Positions 46,358-57,974 are shown, counted from the stretch's first letter. The stretch: DNA of 64,000 nt from Candidatus Andeanibacterium colombiense (GCA_029202985.1 CP119316.1:2715001-2779000); one strand, 5' to 3'. Numbers and translations are program-made. The notes: generated by a model from the sequence alone, not told the origin.

Positions 46358-49144
46358 TCAGCCGTGCGCGCCGAAATGATTGGCGATCGCGGTGGTGATG
46401 CGGAGCGACAGCCGGTGTGCCTGCTCGATCGGGTCGACGAAATCGCGCTGGATGAACTCATAGCCCTCCCCAGCCGCGCCGTCGGGATAGTCGGTCGGCT
46501 CGTCGATCGCGAAATCGCCGATCTCGGGGAAGTGGGTCGGGAAGGCGCGGCGGAGTTGGGCGAGGGCTTCGTCGATCCGCATGGTGAAGACCATTTCGAG
46601 CACGTCCTCGCGGCTGATGTCGTTCGCGCGGCTGAACACCGGGATCGAGACCGCGCGGATGAACATGTGCTGGAACAGCGCGAGGCGGATTGCCTGGAGC
46701 ACCCCGATCCCGCGCCGCACCGGCTCGTTCTCGGGCCGCATGCCGTCTTCGGGGATCAGGTCGAGCAGCCGGCGCAATTTGAGCGCATCGATCCTGAGGC
46801 GGCTGGCGAGGCGGCGGAACACGCCCGCGCGGTCGTCCTTCACCAGATATTCGGCGAGCGTCTCGCAGGCGTCGGAGAGGTGCGCCTCGGTCCCGCGATA
46901 GGGGCGGCTGGCCCAATAGGCGGAGTTGAACAATTCGCCATAGGCGGCGACGGTCTTGATGCTGGAGAGCGCATTGGCCGCGCGGACCATGCGCACGATC
47001 TGCCGCCCGCGGTCGCTGTCTTTCAGCAGGCCGGCGATTTCTTCGTAGATCCCGTCGGCCGCGGTGCCGACCCCGCAGATCACGTTCACCGGATAGCCGA
47101 GCTGCTGCAATATCGCATTGTGCGGGATCGCGCGGATCTGGCGCAAGCTCATCTCACGGTCGGCCGAAATGTCGGACTGGCGGCGCGACACGCGGCTGCC
47201 GGTGGGGTTCAGCATGCCGAGCCCGAAGGCGGTGATCGCGCGGCTGTAGGTGCGGCTTTCGAGATGCTCGCGCTGGTGATCCTTGATCGCGCGGTAGAAA
47301 TCGAGGCTCAGGTCGGTGCGGCGATAGAACGGATCGGTCGGCGCATCGGGGTCGGTTTCGGCCGGGCGCAACTCCGCGATGCGGGTGAGGGTGGCGAGCG
47401 CGAGTTCGGGGGTCGCGAAGAACAGATAGCCGTCGCCGCCCTGGAAGCTGACTTCGGGTTCCAGCACGATCCCGGCGCGGATGAAGCGCCGCCGCGCCCA
47501 CGGGCTCAGCGGCCATTCAAGCCGGTCCTGGAAGCTGGAGGGATGCGCGCCGCGGCCCATGCTCTCGCCGTGGGTGTCGAAGATCAGCGCGGCGACATCG
47601 GTCAGCCCGTTGGCCACCATCGCTTCGGCCAGCCGGCCCTGGAGCCGCTCGATCGCAAGGCTGGCGGGGACCTGGCCGACGAACCGCCCGGCATCGGAGA
47701 AGCCGGTCTGGATCGCGACCCTTCCGCGGATGCGGACGTAATCGCGATAGGCATCCTCGGCCAGCAGTGCGTCGAGCAGCCGGCCGCCGTTCTCCAGCGC
47801 GTTCTCGGTCTCGAACAAGGGCGAGACATCGACCTTGTCTTCGATCCCGAGCAATTTGGCGAAATAGAGCGCGGCGAGGATCGTCGACGGCTGTTCGCAT
47901 TCGGCGATCAGCATCCGGATCGGCGCGTCGCCGTCGATGTGGTGGAGGATCTGCGCCATCGCGAGGAACTGGCGGATCGCGGTCGAGCTTTCGATCGCCA
48001 GCGCGGCGAAGTTCGAGCGGTGCGGTTTCGCGGCGGCGAGCAATTCGCGCAGTCGCACCAGCGCGCCCCGGCTGCCGAGATCGAGCTCGCCCGCCGGGTC
48101 GATCACCCGGCGGATCGCATTGTGGAGCTGGCTCGAATTGACCCGGAAATGGATCCACCCGGCACCGAGCCCGTCCGCGCGCATCGCGGCGGCGAGGGTC
48201 TTGAGCGCGATCGCGCGCGCGTCCGGCGCGCCTTGCGCCTCGGCTTCGAGGTGCTCGATCAGTGGGGCGAGCGAGAGCAGCTTGGCCGGATCGTCGGCGG
48301 TCAGGCGGTTGGCGATTGCCGAGAGGGCCTCGGGGTCGGTGAAATCGGCGGTGAAATCCTGTGCGCGGGCGTCCGCATAGGCGGTCGCCGCGCGCAGCGT
48401 TTCGAGCAGCGGGTGCGCCGGATCGATCGCTTCGAGCTTCGCCCCATAATCCGCCAGCCGGCGCGCCTTCTCGGTCAGGCGAAACTGGACCGACGTGTAC
48501 CAGTTGATGTCGGTCCGCCCATCCATGTCGTAGCCGACCCAACTCGCGAAGCGGAACGGCAGCGGCGCGAAGCCGTGCCACTTGTCGGGCCAGCGCTTCG
48601 CCGCCTCGGCCAGCAGCGTGCCGACCAGCCGGTCGCGCGCCTCGGCGCCCCGGGCGATCGCGGCCAGCGCTTCCTCGTGCTCGTAGGTCAGCGTGATCGC
48701 GGGCTTCTCATGCGACACCGCGCAGACCGCATTGTCGATCGGTCCGTCGCTCGACGCCGCATGCGCGACGGCCGCGGTTTCGGCCGGGGCGAGCAGGAAG
48801 GTCGGGTGGGCGGTGAACACCGCATGGATCTGCGGGCGTTCCCAGCGGGCGCGGAATTCCCGGAAATCGTCTGGCTCATCCGCCAGCCCCTGGGTGAAGG
48901 CGGCAAGGTTCGCCTCGATCCCGACCGGCGCGATCAGGCGGCGGAGCCGCGCCGCACGGCTTTGCAGCGCATCGCATTCCAGGTCGGCGACCATCTCGCC
49001 GACCTGTTCGAGGGTCAGGCCGCCGGCCTCGATCTCGCGCGAGAGTTCGAGGCTCAGCTGGAAGGCCGGGTTGAAGAGGGGCGTTTCGGCGGTCCGCTCG
49101 CGCAGGGTTTCGAGGCGGGCGACCAGATCCGAAACAGTCCTCAT
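46358..49144 (-). CDS. ppc: Phosphoenolpyruvate carboxylase, divergent type
   Basis: A 928-aa PEP carboxylase making oxaloacetate from PEP and bicarbonate. ATG at 49144 follows AGGAGA and overlaps the eda stop (ATGA). Catalytic His113 is in VFTAHPTFLLAP. Later blocks are altered: WVGYDMDGRTDINW where most have GGDRDGNP, and FDTHGESMGRGAHP where most have FHGRGGTVGRGG. The end is IANHFGAHG rather than the usual NTG terminus. It closes the Entner-Doudoroff operon, linking pyruvate/PEP supply to the TCA cycle. The family call is good; its regulation may differ from E. coli Ppc. Confidence 0.82.
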   Translation of the reverse strand: MRTVSDLVARLETLRERTAETPLFNPAFQLSLELSREIEAGGLTLEQVGEMVADLECDALQSRAARLRRLIAPVGIEANLAAFTQGLADEPDDFREFRARWERPQIHAVFTAHPTFLLAPAETAAVAHAASSDGPIDNAVCAVSHEKPAITLTYEHEEALAAIARGAEARDRLVGTLLAEAAKRWPDKWHGFAPLPFRFASWVGYDMDGRTDINWYTSVQFRLTEKARRLADYGAKLEAIDPAHPLLETLRAATAYADARAQDFTADFTDPEALSAIANRLTADDPAKLLSLAPLIEHLEAEAQGAPDARAIALKTLAAAMRADGLGAGWIHFRVNSSQLHNAIRRVIDPAGELDLGSRGALVRLRELLAAAKPHRSNFAALAIESSTAIRQFLAMAQILHHIDGDAPIRMLIAECEQPSTILAALYFAKLLGIEDKVDVSPLFETENALENGGRLLDALLAEDAYRDYVRIRGRVAIQTGFSDAGRFVGQVPASLAIERLQGRLAEAMVANGLTDVAALIFDTHGESMGRGAHPSSFQDRLEWPLSPWARRRFIRAGIVLEPEVSFQGGDGYLFFATPELALATLTRIAELRPAETDPDAPTDPFYRRTDLSLDFYRAIKDHQREHLESRTYSRAITAFGLGMLNPTGSRVSRRQSDISADREMSLRQIRAIPHNAILQQLGYPVNVICGVGTAADGIYEEIAGLLKDSDRGRQIVRMVRAANALSSIKTVAAYGELFNSAYWASRPYRGTEAHLSDACETLAEYLVKDDRAGVFRRLASRLRIDALKLRRLLDLIPEDGMRPENEPVRRGIGVLQAIRLALFQHMFIRAVSIPVFSRANDISREDVLEMVFTMRIDEALAQLRRAFPTHFPEIGDFAIDEPTDYPDGAAGEGYEFIQRDFVDPIEQAHRLSLRITTAIANHFGAHG

Positions 49145-49758
49145 CGTGCCAGTTCTCCTGCCTTGCGCGCGGCCTCCGCGACCGCTTCGAAATCGAGTGG
49201 GCCCTTCGGCACCAGCCAGCTTCCACCGACACACAGCACCGGGTCGATCGCGAGCCAGTCGGGCGCGGTATCCTGCGTCACCCCGCCGGTCGGGCAGAAC
49301 TTGCATTGGGCGAAGGGTGCGGCGAGCGCCTTCAGCGCCGGGATCCCGCCGGCCGCCACCGCCGGGAAGAATTTGAAATGGAGCAGGCCTAGATCGAGCC
49401 CGCGCATGATATCGCCCGCCGTCGCGATACCCGGAAGGTACGGGACCTTGTGGCTGGTGATCACCCGCGCGAGGCTTTCGGTCAGCCCGGGCGAGACGAT
49501 GAATTCGGCGCCGGCCTTGATCGAGGCGTCGAACTCGCGGTCGTTGGTGACGGTGCCCGCGCCGACGATCGCGCCCGGCACCCGCTTCATCTCGGCGATT
49601 GCTTCGAGCGCCGCCGGGGTGCGCAAGGTCACCTCCAGCACCCTGAGCCCGCCCGCGACCAGTGCTTCGGCCAGCGGGCGCGCCTGCGCCGCGTCGTCGA
49701 TCACCAGCACCGGGATCACCGGCGCGGTCAGCATGATCGTTTCGATGTCGTGGTTCAT
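49141..49758 (-). CDS. eda: KDPG aldolase (2-dehydro-3-deoxy-phosphogluconate aldolase)
   Basis: A 205-aa class-I aldolase splitting KDPG to pyruvate and glyceraldehyde 3-phosphate. Glu42 in LEVTLRT, GAGTV near 67, Schiff-base Lys129 in HFKFFPA, and the phosphate loop CPTGGV. ATG at 49758 overlaps the glk stop (ATGA); the gene in turn overlaps ppc. Length is normal (about 205-215). Confidence 0.95.
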   Translation of the reverse strand: MNHDIETIMLTAPVIPVLVIDDAAQARPLAEALVAGGLRVLEVTLRTPAALEAIAEMKRVPGAIVGAGTVTNDREFDASIKAGAEFIVSPGLTESLARVITSHKVPYLPGIATAGDIMRGLDLGLLHFKFFPAVAAGGIPALKALAAPFAQCKFCPTGGVTQDTAPDWLAIDPVLCVGGSWLVPKGPLDFEAVAEAARKAGELAR

Positions 49759-50725
49759 TGGATATGCTCGCGCGCGAAGGCCGCCGCCGCGCCGAACAGG
49801 CCCGGTTGCGGATGGGTGATCAATTTGACCGGGATGCCGGCCATCATCTGTTCGTAACGCCCCTTGAAGCGGAAGCGCGCGGCAAAGCCCGATCTGAGCA
49901 GCGTATCCTTCAGCCGCAGGCCGAGCCCGCCGGCGATCACCACCGCACCCGCGCCGTGGGCCAGCGCGTAATCGCCGGCCGCGCTGCCGAGCGACATGCA
50001 GAAGCGCTCGACCGCGGTGACCGCGAGATCGTCTTCGCCGGACATGCCGCGTTCCCACAGCAGCTTGTCGTCCTGCTCGTGGACCGCGCGGCCCTCGATC
50101 GCGGCGAGCGTGTGATAGATGTCCGAGATGCCCGGGCCGGCCACGACCCGCTCGGTCGAGACCCGCCGGTGGAGCTTGCGCAGCCGGGCGAGGATCGCAT
50201 CGTCGATCGCATCGACCGGCGCGAAATCGACATGGCCGCCCTCGGTGGCCTGCACGTGATAGGCTCCCTTGCCGTCGCGCCACAGATGCGCGACACCGAG
50301 GCCAGTGCCGGGTCCCAACACGCTGATCGTGCCCGACGCCGGGAGCGGGCCGTCGGGGCCGGAGAGATGGGCGAACTGGCCGGCGTCCGCGCGCGCGACC
50401 GCGTGGGCGACCGCCGCGAAATCGTTGAGCACCACCGCCTCATCGACGCCGAGCTGATCCTCGATCCGCCCGGTGTGGATCACCCAGCTGTTGTTGGTCA
50501 TCCGCACCGTGTCGCCGTTGACCGGCCCGGCGATCGCGATCGCGGCGGCCTTGGGGACCGGTTTGGGCGAGCGCCGCTCGAATTCCTCCCACGCGGCCTT
50601 GAGGCTCGCGAAATCGCTGGTGTTGAGCGTCTCGGGCTCGCCCAGCTCGATCGTGCCGTCGCTGCCGACCGAGGCCAGCGCGAAGCGCGCATGGGTGCCG
50701 CCGATGTCGAGCGCGACGAGATCGG

Positions 50726-50729
<4 letters not shown>
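49755..50729 (-). CDS. glk: Glucokinase
   Basis: A 324-aa ROK-unrelated (E. coli-type) glucokinase. LDIGGTHARFALA at 7-19 binds ATP phosphate, NDFAAVAHAV contains the catalytic Asp, GPGTGLGVAHLW and EGGHVDFAP are family blocks. GTG start at 50729 overlaps the edd stop (GTGA). It supplies glucose 6-phosphate to zwf, so glucose enters the Entner-Doudoroff route within one operon. Confidence 0.93.
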
Positions 50730-52609
<1,880 letters not shown>

Positions 52610-52636
52610 AGTGGGGTTCTTGGCTGGTTCAAGTTA

Positions 52637-52722
52637 GCGGGCCCCCGGAACAAGTCCGGGGTGACTTTTGGGAGGACGGCCCACCTGTTACTGTCGCCCC
52701 GGACCTGTTCCGGGGTCCCGCT
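52637..52722. repeat. Family D palindromic repeat between zwf and edd
   Basis: GCGGGCCCCCGGAACAAGTC...GGGGTGAC and the inverse GTCGCCCCGGACCTGTTCCG...GGTCCCGC, 86 bp with a short central loop. It lies in the 123-nt zwf-edd gap and would form a long stem in the operon mRNA, possibly altering zwf-to-edd ratio. A half copy is at 59880. Confidence 0.83.
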
Positions 52723-52732
52723 TCCTTTCCGC

Positions 52733-54181
52733 TCACTCATGCCACGTGACCCCGTCGCGTTCGGCCAGCGCAATCGCCGCGCTCGGCCCCCAGCTGCCGG
52801 CGGTATAGGGCTTGGGGGTCATGCCTTCCTCGGCCCAGGTCGCGCGGATCTGGTCGATCCAGCGCCATTGCGCCTCGACCTCGTCGCGGCGGACGAACAG
52901 GGTCGGCCGGCCCTCGACCAGATCGAGCAGCAGCCGCTCATAGGCGATCCGGCGGTGGGTGCCGGTGAACGCATCCGGCATCGCGATCTTGAGCGGGACC
53001 TTGCGCAGCCGCACCCCGTCGCGGTCGAGCCCGGGGACCTTGGCGACCAGCGACAGGGTGATGTTCTCTTCCGGCTGGATCTGGATCAGCAGGCTGTTGG
53101 GGTTGTCGGTCGCGCTGCGGCCGAAGATCGAATGCGGCACCGCGCGGAAGCACACGAGGATTTCGGTGGTGCGCTTGGGCAGGCGCTTGCCGGTGCGCAT
53201 GTAGAACGGCACGCCCTGCCAGCGCCAGTTGTCGACATGGGCCTTGAGTGCAACGAAGGTCTCGGTGTCGCTGTCGCGCTTCAGTTCTTCGTCATAGCCG
53301 GGGACCGCCGTACCTTCGATCGCCCCGGCGCGGTACTGGCCGGTGACGACCTCGCTCGGCCCGACCTGCCGCAGCGCGCGCAGCACCTTGACCTTCTCGT
53401 CGCGCACCGCGGTCGCGTCGAAGCTCGACGGCGGCTCCATCGCGACCAGCGCGAGCAGCTGGAGCATGTGGTTCTGGACCATGTCGCGCAAGGCGCCGGC
53501 GCCGTCGTAGAAATCGACCCTGCTCTCGAGCCCGACCGTCTCCGCGACCGTAATCTGCACATGGCCGATATGCGCCGCGTTCCACAGCGGTTCGAACAAG
53601 ATGTTCCCGAAGCGCATCGCGAGGAGGTTCTGGACCGTCTCCTTGCCGAGATAATGGTCGATCCGGAAAATCCGGTTTTCGGGAAAGGCCGCGGCGACCG
53701 CGTCGTTGATCTCGCAGCTTGAGGCGAGATCGGTGCCGAGCGGCTTTTCCAGCCCGATGCGGACATTGCCGCTGGTCAGCCCGGCCCGCGTCAGCCCGGC
53801 GATGGTCGCTTCGAACAGGCTCGGCGCGGTCGACAGGAAGATCGCGAGGCCGTGGTCCGCGCCGTCGCCGATCGGGCCCAGCGCTTCGGACAATTTGCCG
53901 AACTCGTCGGGCTGGTTCGCGTCGACCGCGCGATAGTGCAGCCGGTTGAGGAAAGTCGCGACTCCGCCGCGGCGTTCGGGGGGCAGGAATTTCTCCAGCG
54001 CGGCGCGGGCGATCTGGCGGTATTCCTGCGTGTGGTGCTCGGAGCGCGCGGTGCATACGATCTTGAGGTTCGGCGCGACCAGCCCATCCGCGTCGAGCGC
54101 GCAGAGCGAGGGCAGCAGCATGCGCTGGGCGAGATCGCCGGTCGCGCCGAACAGCAGCAGGCGGTCTGCCGTGAAGCTCAT
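52733..54181 (-). CDS. zwf: Glucose-6-phosphate 1-dehydrogenase
   Basis: A 482-aa G6PD making 6-phosphogluconolactone with NAD(P)+. Cofactor loop LFGATGDLAQRMLLPSL at 10-26, active site FRIDHYLGKETVQNLLAMRF with the catalytic His in the second domain, and FYMRTGKRLP. First gene of the Entner-Doudoroff operon. A separate lactonase (pgl) is not in the window. ATG at 54181. Confidence 0.95.
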   Translation of the reverse strand: MSFTADRLLLFGATGDLAQRMLLPSLCALDADGLVAPNLKIVCTARSEHHTQEYRQIARAALEKFLPPERRGGVATFLNRLHYRAVDANQPDEFGKLSEALGPIGDGADHGLAIFLSTAPSLFEATIAGLTRAGLTSGNVRIGLEKPLGTDLASSCEINDAVAAAFPENRIFRIDHYLGKETVQNLLAMRFGNILFEPLWNAAHIGHVQITVAETVGLESRVDFYDGAGALRDMVQNHMLQLLALVAMEPPSSFDATAVRDEKVKVLRALRQVGPSEVVTGQYRAGAIEGTAVPGYDEELKRDSDTETFVALKAHVDNWRWQGVPFYMRTGKRLPKRTTEILVCFRAVPHSIFGRSATDNPNSLLIQIQPEENITLSLVAKVPGLDRDGVRLRKVPLKIAMPDAFTGTHRRIAYERLLLDLVEGRPTLFVRRDEVEAQWRWIDQIRATWAEEGMTPKPYTAGSWGPSAAIALAERDGVTWHE

Positions 54182-54330
54182 TATCGCGCGCTTCCTTTCC
54201 CGCTCACGCGGCCGGAGGTCTGGTGCTGCAGCGCAGCATGGCTAGCAGCTATGGCCTCTCTTGGCCAGCATCGCCGCCGAACGCAAGCGGCGGCATAGGC
54301 TGCAAATTGAAGGCGGTACGCGCCGCGCAA

Positions 54331-55140
54331 TTAGCCGTCGCTCCGCGTGACGGTGATTTCCTTGTCGCCAAAATCGCACGGGCTGAAACAGGTGAGGAAG
54401 CTGACGTCGGCCGCGTCGCGCCCGACCCCGATCTTCACCATCTCGGCCGGATCGGCCATGCCGGTCGCATCGACCGGCTGCCAGGTGCCTGCCCCGGAGC
54501 CGGGAGCGCCCGACGGATCGGCGAGGAACACTTCGGCGACCGCGTGGAAATCCTGCGGATCGACCCCCGGGGCATAGACGCTGACGTAGCGTGCCGGGAT
54601 CGCCGAGGCGCGGGCGAGGGTCACCAGCACATGCGCATAGTCGCGGCAGACCCCGCGCCGCTCGACGAAGCTGTCGATCGCAGTGGTGCGCGAGGTCGAG
54701 CCGGGTTCGTATTTGAAATGGCGCGCGATCCAGTCGCGGATCGCGGCGATCCGCTGGCCGCCCGCGGTGCCGGCGAACTCGCCCTCGGTGAACGGATAGA
54801 GCCGGTCGACCGGGCAATAGGTGGAGGACATCAGGTACTCTACCGTCTCGCCCGGCAGCAGATGCGGATCGAGCTGCGCGAGGGCGGCGATATCGGCCAG
54901 TTGGCGGCGGACTTCGACCCGCGCCGAATAGTCGATGTGGAACCGGCCGCTGGCGCGCACCCAGATGCGTTCGCCGATCCCGTCCTGAGCCGGAACGCGG
55001 GCGAAATGCTCGGTGCTCGAAAGCCATGTGTCGGTTTCCAGCAGCGCCTGCTCGGGGAGCGGGGCGGCTTCGAACTGCAGCAGGCAATCGGTCGGTTCGG
55101 GCAGGATGAAATCGAAGCGGGCGGAAATATCGATGGGCAT
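54331..55140 (-). CDS. Transglutaminase-like cysteine protease family protein
   Basis: A 269-aa bacterial transglutaminase-like protein. N-terminal beta domain about 1-105, then the catalytic core with Cys165 (RRGVCRDYAHV), His199 (DFHAVAEVFL) and Asp224 (PVDATG). No signal peptide. Such proteins are usually peptidases or amidases of unknown substrate. It lies 32 bp after the yjbQ-type gene in the same direction. Confidence 0.87.
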   Translation of the reverse strand: MPIDISARFDFILPEPTDCLLQFEAAPLPEQALLETDTWLSSTEHFARVPAQDGIGERIWVRASGRFHIDYSARVEVRRQLADIAALAQLDPHLLPGETVEYLMSSTYCPVDRLYPFTEGEFAGTAGGQRIAAIRDWIARHFKYEPGSTSRTTAIDSFVERRGVCRDYAHVLVTLARASAIPARYVSVYAPGVDPQDFHAVAEVFLADPSGAPGSGAGTWQPVDATGMADPAEMVKIGVGRDAADVSFLTCFSPCDFGDKEITVTRSDG

Positions 55141-55172
55141 GGGGCGGTAACGCGAAGCTGCGTCCTAAGTTT

Positions 55173-55589
55173 CTATTCGCCGAGCAAATGCACGGCGACC
55201 GTGCGGCGGTGGGACATGCGGCGGTGCTCGGCAAGGAATATTCCCTGCCACGTACCGAGCAGCGGCCTGCCGTTCGCGACCGGCAGCGAGAGATTGGGAT
55301 TGGTCAGCACCGCCTTGAGATGCGCCGGCATGTCGTCCGGCCCCTCGTCGTCATGCGCATAGCCGGCGCTTTCCGGCGCGACCCGGTCCAGCCAGCCCAG
55401 CAGATCGCGCTGGACCGCGCCCGAGGCATTCTCGGTGATCAGCAGCGAGGCGGAGGTGTGGAGGCAGTTCAGCGTCAGCAGCCCGGTCTCGATCCCGGTG
55501 GTGCCGATCCACTCGGCCACCTCACGGGTAATCTCGGTCAGCCCGCGGCCGGCCGTATGGAATTCGAGTCTGGCGAGCGATTGGCGCAT
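55173..55589 (-). CDS. yjbQ: YjbQ/UPF0047-family protein
   Basis: A 138-aa UPF0047 protein with all family blocks: GLLTLNCLHTSASLLITENA, DLLGWLDRVAPE, DDEGPDDMPAHLKAVLTNPN and GTWQGIFLAEHR. The His-rich site binds a metal or phosphate. Members show weak thiamine-phosphate synthase activity and their physiological role is unsettled. Divergent from the AlkB-like gene, with 21 bp between starts. Confidence 0.9.
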   Translation of the reverse strand: MRQSLARLEFHTAGRGLTEITREVAEWIGTTGIETGLLTLNCLHTSASLLITENASGAVQRDLLGWLDRVAPESAGYAHDDEGPDDMPAHLKAVLTNPNLSLPVANGRPLLGTWQGIFLAEHRRMSHRRTVAVHLLGE

Positions 55590-55610
55590 GCGTTCCTATA
55601 TAGGGCGGCG

Positions 55611-56174
55611 ATGGAGATTCAGCGCGAATTGTTTGCGCCCGCACCGGCGGTGGCGGGGCTGGTCCTGGTCGAAGCCGCGGTTTCGCCCGCCGAGGAGCGG
55701 GAGATCGCCGCGCGGATCGACGCGGCGCCGCTCGCTCCGTTCCAGTTCGGCCAGTGGCAGGGCAAGCGCCTGACGGTCAACTACGGCTCAAGCTACGATT
55801 ACCAGCGCGGCCGCGTGGCCGATGCCCCGCCGCTGCCGGAATGGCTGGCGGAGTTGCGCGGCCGCCTCGCGCCGCTGGTCGGCGTCGATCCGCACGCAGC
55901 GCGGCAGGCGCTGTTGATCCGCTACGATCCCGGCGCCGGAATCGGCTGGCACCGCGACCGCCCGCAATACGACCAGGTGATCGGCCTGTCCCTGAGCGCT
56001 TCGGCAAAACTGCGCCTGCGCCGGCGGATCGAGGGCGGGTTCGAACGCCGCACGGTCGAGCTGCCCCCGCGCTCGCTCTATCTGCTGAGCGGCGAGGTGC
56101 GGCAGGAATGGGAGCATTCGATCGCGCCGATGGAGGTCGCGCGGCGCTCGGTGACCTTCCGGACCTTGCGCTGA
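55611..56174 (+). CDS. alkB: AlkB-like 2-oxoglutarate/Fe(II) dioxygenase
   Basis: A 187-aa AlkB-family dioxygenase. Iron ligands His114 and Asp116 (WHRDRP) and His169 (WEHSI); 2-oxoglutarate-binding Arg in the C-terminal RRSVTFRTLR; substrate lid VNYGSSYDY at 56-64. Likely repairs alkylated nucleic acid by oxidative demethylation, although AlkB homologues also act on RNA and protein. ATG at 55611 with weak GGGCGG upstream. Confidence 0.85.
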   Translation: MEIQRELFAPAPAVAGLVLVEAAVSPAEEREIAARIDAAPLAPFQFGQWQGKRLTVNYGSSYDYQRGRVADAPPLPEWLAELRGRLAPLVGVDPHAARQALLIRYDPGAGIGWHRDRPQYDQVIGLSLSASAKLRLRRRIEGGFERRTVELPPRSLYLLSGEVRQEWEHSIAPMEVARRSVTFRTLR

Positions 56175-56180
56175 TCGACC

Positions 56181-56330
56181 TCCTCTCCCCTCGCGGGAGA
56201 GGATACGCAGGCTTGGTCCATAAGGACTTAGCCGCAGTTGGAGAGGGGGCTTTGCGTCGCCCCCCTCTCCGAGCTCCGCTAACCGCTTGCGCGGCAGGCT
56301 GGGCTATCCTCTCCCGCGAGGGGAGAGGGG
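56181..56330. repeat. 150-bp composite palindromic repeat, family B copy 2
   Basis: TCCTCTCCCCTCGCGGGAGA...GGATACGCAGGCTTGG at the left, an inner GTTGGAGAGGGGG / CCCCCTCTCCGAG pair, and CTATCCTCTCCCGCGAGGGG at the right. Seven nt after the alkB-like stop; it may end that transcript. Confidence 0.9.
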
Positions 56331-56417
56331 GCAGGCTGACACTTCGCGACAATTCCCCCGGTGGACGGGGCCTGCCTGCTGCGCCAGATTGCCGCAAAAC
56401 AAATGGGAGAGAAATCG

Positions 56418-57974
56418 ATGAGAACCTGGGCACTTGGCCTTGCCGCCGCGCTCGCTTTTGCCGCGCCGGCACATGCCGAAATCGCGACCGCGCAGGTCAC
56501 CGGCGGCACCGTCGCGGGCGAGACCGTCAATGGCATCTCCGAATTCAAGGGCATCCCCTTCGCCGCGCCGCCGGTCGGCGATCTGCGCTGGCAGGCGCCG
56601 CAGGCACTCGCGCCGTGGGCCGGGACCAAGCGCACCGTCGCCTTCGGCCCGGCCTGCATGCAGGGCCCGATCCTCGCGCAGATGGGCAGCACCGCGCCGG
56701 CCTCGGAGGATTGCCTCTATCTCGACGTGTGGACGCCCGCCCACGCGCCCGGCGACAGACTGCCGGTGATCGCGTGGATCTATGGCGGCGGGTTCAACAG
56801 CGGGGCGACCAGCGTGCCGCTGTATGACGGGGCCAATTTCGCGAAGCAGGGCGTGGTGTTCGTCAGCATCGCCTACCGCGTCGGCATGTTCGGCTTCCTC
56901 GCCGCGCCCGAGCTGAGCGCCGAGAGCGGCCACGGTTCGGGCAATTACGGGATGCTCGACCAGATCGCCGGGCTCAAATGGGTGCAGGCCAACATCGCGC
57001 GGTTCGGCGGCGATCCGGCGAAAGTCACGATCATGGGCCATTCGGCCGGCGGCTTCGCGGTCAGCATGCTCAACGCCTCGCCGCTCGCCAAGGGCCTGTT
57101 CCGCGGCGTGATTTCCGAGAGCGGCGGCAATTTCACCCCGGTCCAGTCGCAGCCGATCGGCGGCGCGCGCTCGCTCTCGCTCGGCATGGCCGAGGCGAGC
57201 GGCAAGGCGTGGCTGGGCGCGCTCGGCGTGCATACGCTGGCCGAGGCCCGCGCTCTGCCCGCCGCCACGCTGCTCGAGGCGCAGGGCAAGCCCGGCGCGC
57301 CGATGAACCAGCCGCCGGTGGATAATTACGTGCTGCCGGGCGACCAGTATCTGCTGTGGCAGCAGGGCAGGTTCAACGATGTCGCGCTGCTGCTCGGCAA
57401 TACGTCGGACGAGACCTCGGTATTCGGCAGCCGCAAGACCACCGCCGCCAGCTTCGCCGACCAGATCCGCGAGGGCTACGGCGAAAAAGCCGACGCGATC
57501 CTCGCCGCCTTCCCGCACGCCACCGACGAGGAAGCCGCCGCCTCCGCACGCCATCTCGCGAACCAGACGACCTTCGAATGGAACACCCGGGCCTGGGCCA
57601 GCCAGCAGACGAGATACGGCAAGGCCCCGGCCTATGCCTATTACTTCGACCGCCCGACCGCGCAGAACCCCAACGGCTCGGGCCACGGCAGCGAAGTCGG
57701 GCTGGTCTTCGCCAACGAAGACCACCGCCCCGGCCGCACCGCCTGGACCGACACCGATCGCGCGCTTTCGGCGCAATTGCAGGGCTACTGGGTCAATTTC
57801 GCCAAGACCGGCAATCCGAATGGGGCGGGGCTGCCGGAATGGCCGCGCTATGTGGCGGGTGAGCCGACGGTGCTGAAAGTCGGGGCGGAGACGAAGGTGA
57901 TCGGGACGCCGAATGCGGCGCAGGTGAAGGCGGTTGATGAGTACTTTGCCTGGCGGCGGGGGGAGGAGAGGTAG
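56418..57974 (+). CDS. Type-B carboxylesterase (exported)
   Basis: A 518-aa carboxylesterase/para-nitrobenzyl-esterase family hydrolase. Signal peptide 1-20 (AAPAHA|EI). Blocks: FKGIPFAAPPVGDLRWQAPQ, SEDCLYLDVWTP, WIYGGGFNSGA (oxyanion hole), FGGDPAKVTIMGHSAGG with the nucleophile Ser, GNTSDETSVFG with the acid, and GSGHGSEVGLVF with the His. ATG at 56418 follows GGGAGAG. Substrate unknown; it may serve the same plant-ester theme as the tannase-like gene. Confidence 0.9.
   Translation: MRTWALGLAAALAFAAPAHAEIATAQVTGGTVAGETVNGISEFKGIPFAAPPVGDLRWQAPQALAPWAGTKRTVAFGPACMQGPILAQMGSTAPASEDCLYLDVWTPAHAPGDRLPVIAWIYGGGFNSGATSVPLYDGANFAKQGVVFVSIAYRVGMFGFLAAPELSAESGHGSGNYGMLDQIAGLKWVQANIARFGGDPAKVTIMGHSAGGFAVSMLNASPLAKGLFRGVISESGGNFTPVQSQPIGGARSLSLGMAEASGKAWLGALGVHTLAEARALPAATLLEAQGKPGAPMNQPPVDNYVLPGDQYLLWQQGRFNDVALLLGNTSDETSVFGSRKTTAASFADQIREGYGEKADAILAAFPHATDEEAAASARHLANQTTFEWNTRAWASQQTRYGKAPAYAYYFDRPTAQNPNGSGHGSEVGLVFANEDHRPGRTAWTDTDRALSAQLQGYWVNFAKTGNPNGAGLPEWPRYVAGEPTVLKVGAETKVIGTPNAAQVKAVDEYFAWRRGEER

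Noticed and set aside
46292..49819. 1175-codon open frame on the plus strand opposite ppc and eda
   Set aside because: Antisense shadow; no recognisable domain, and both genes on the minus strand have catalytic motifs and ribosome-binding sites.
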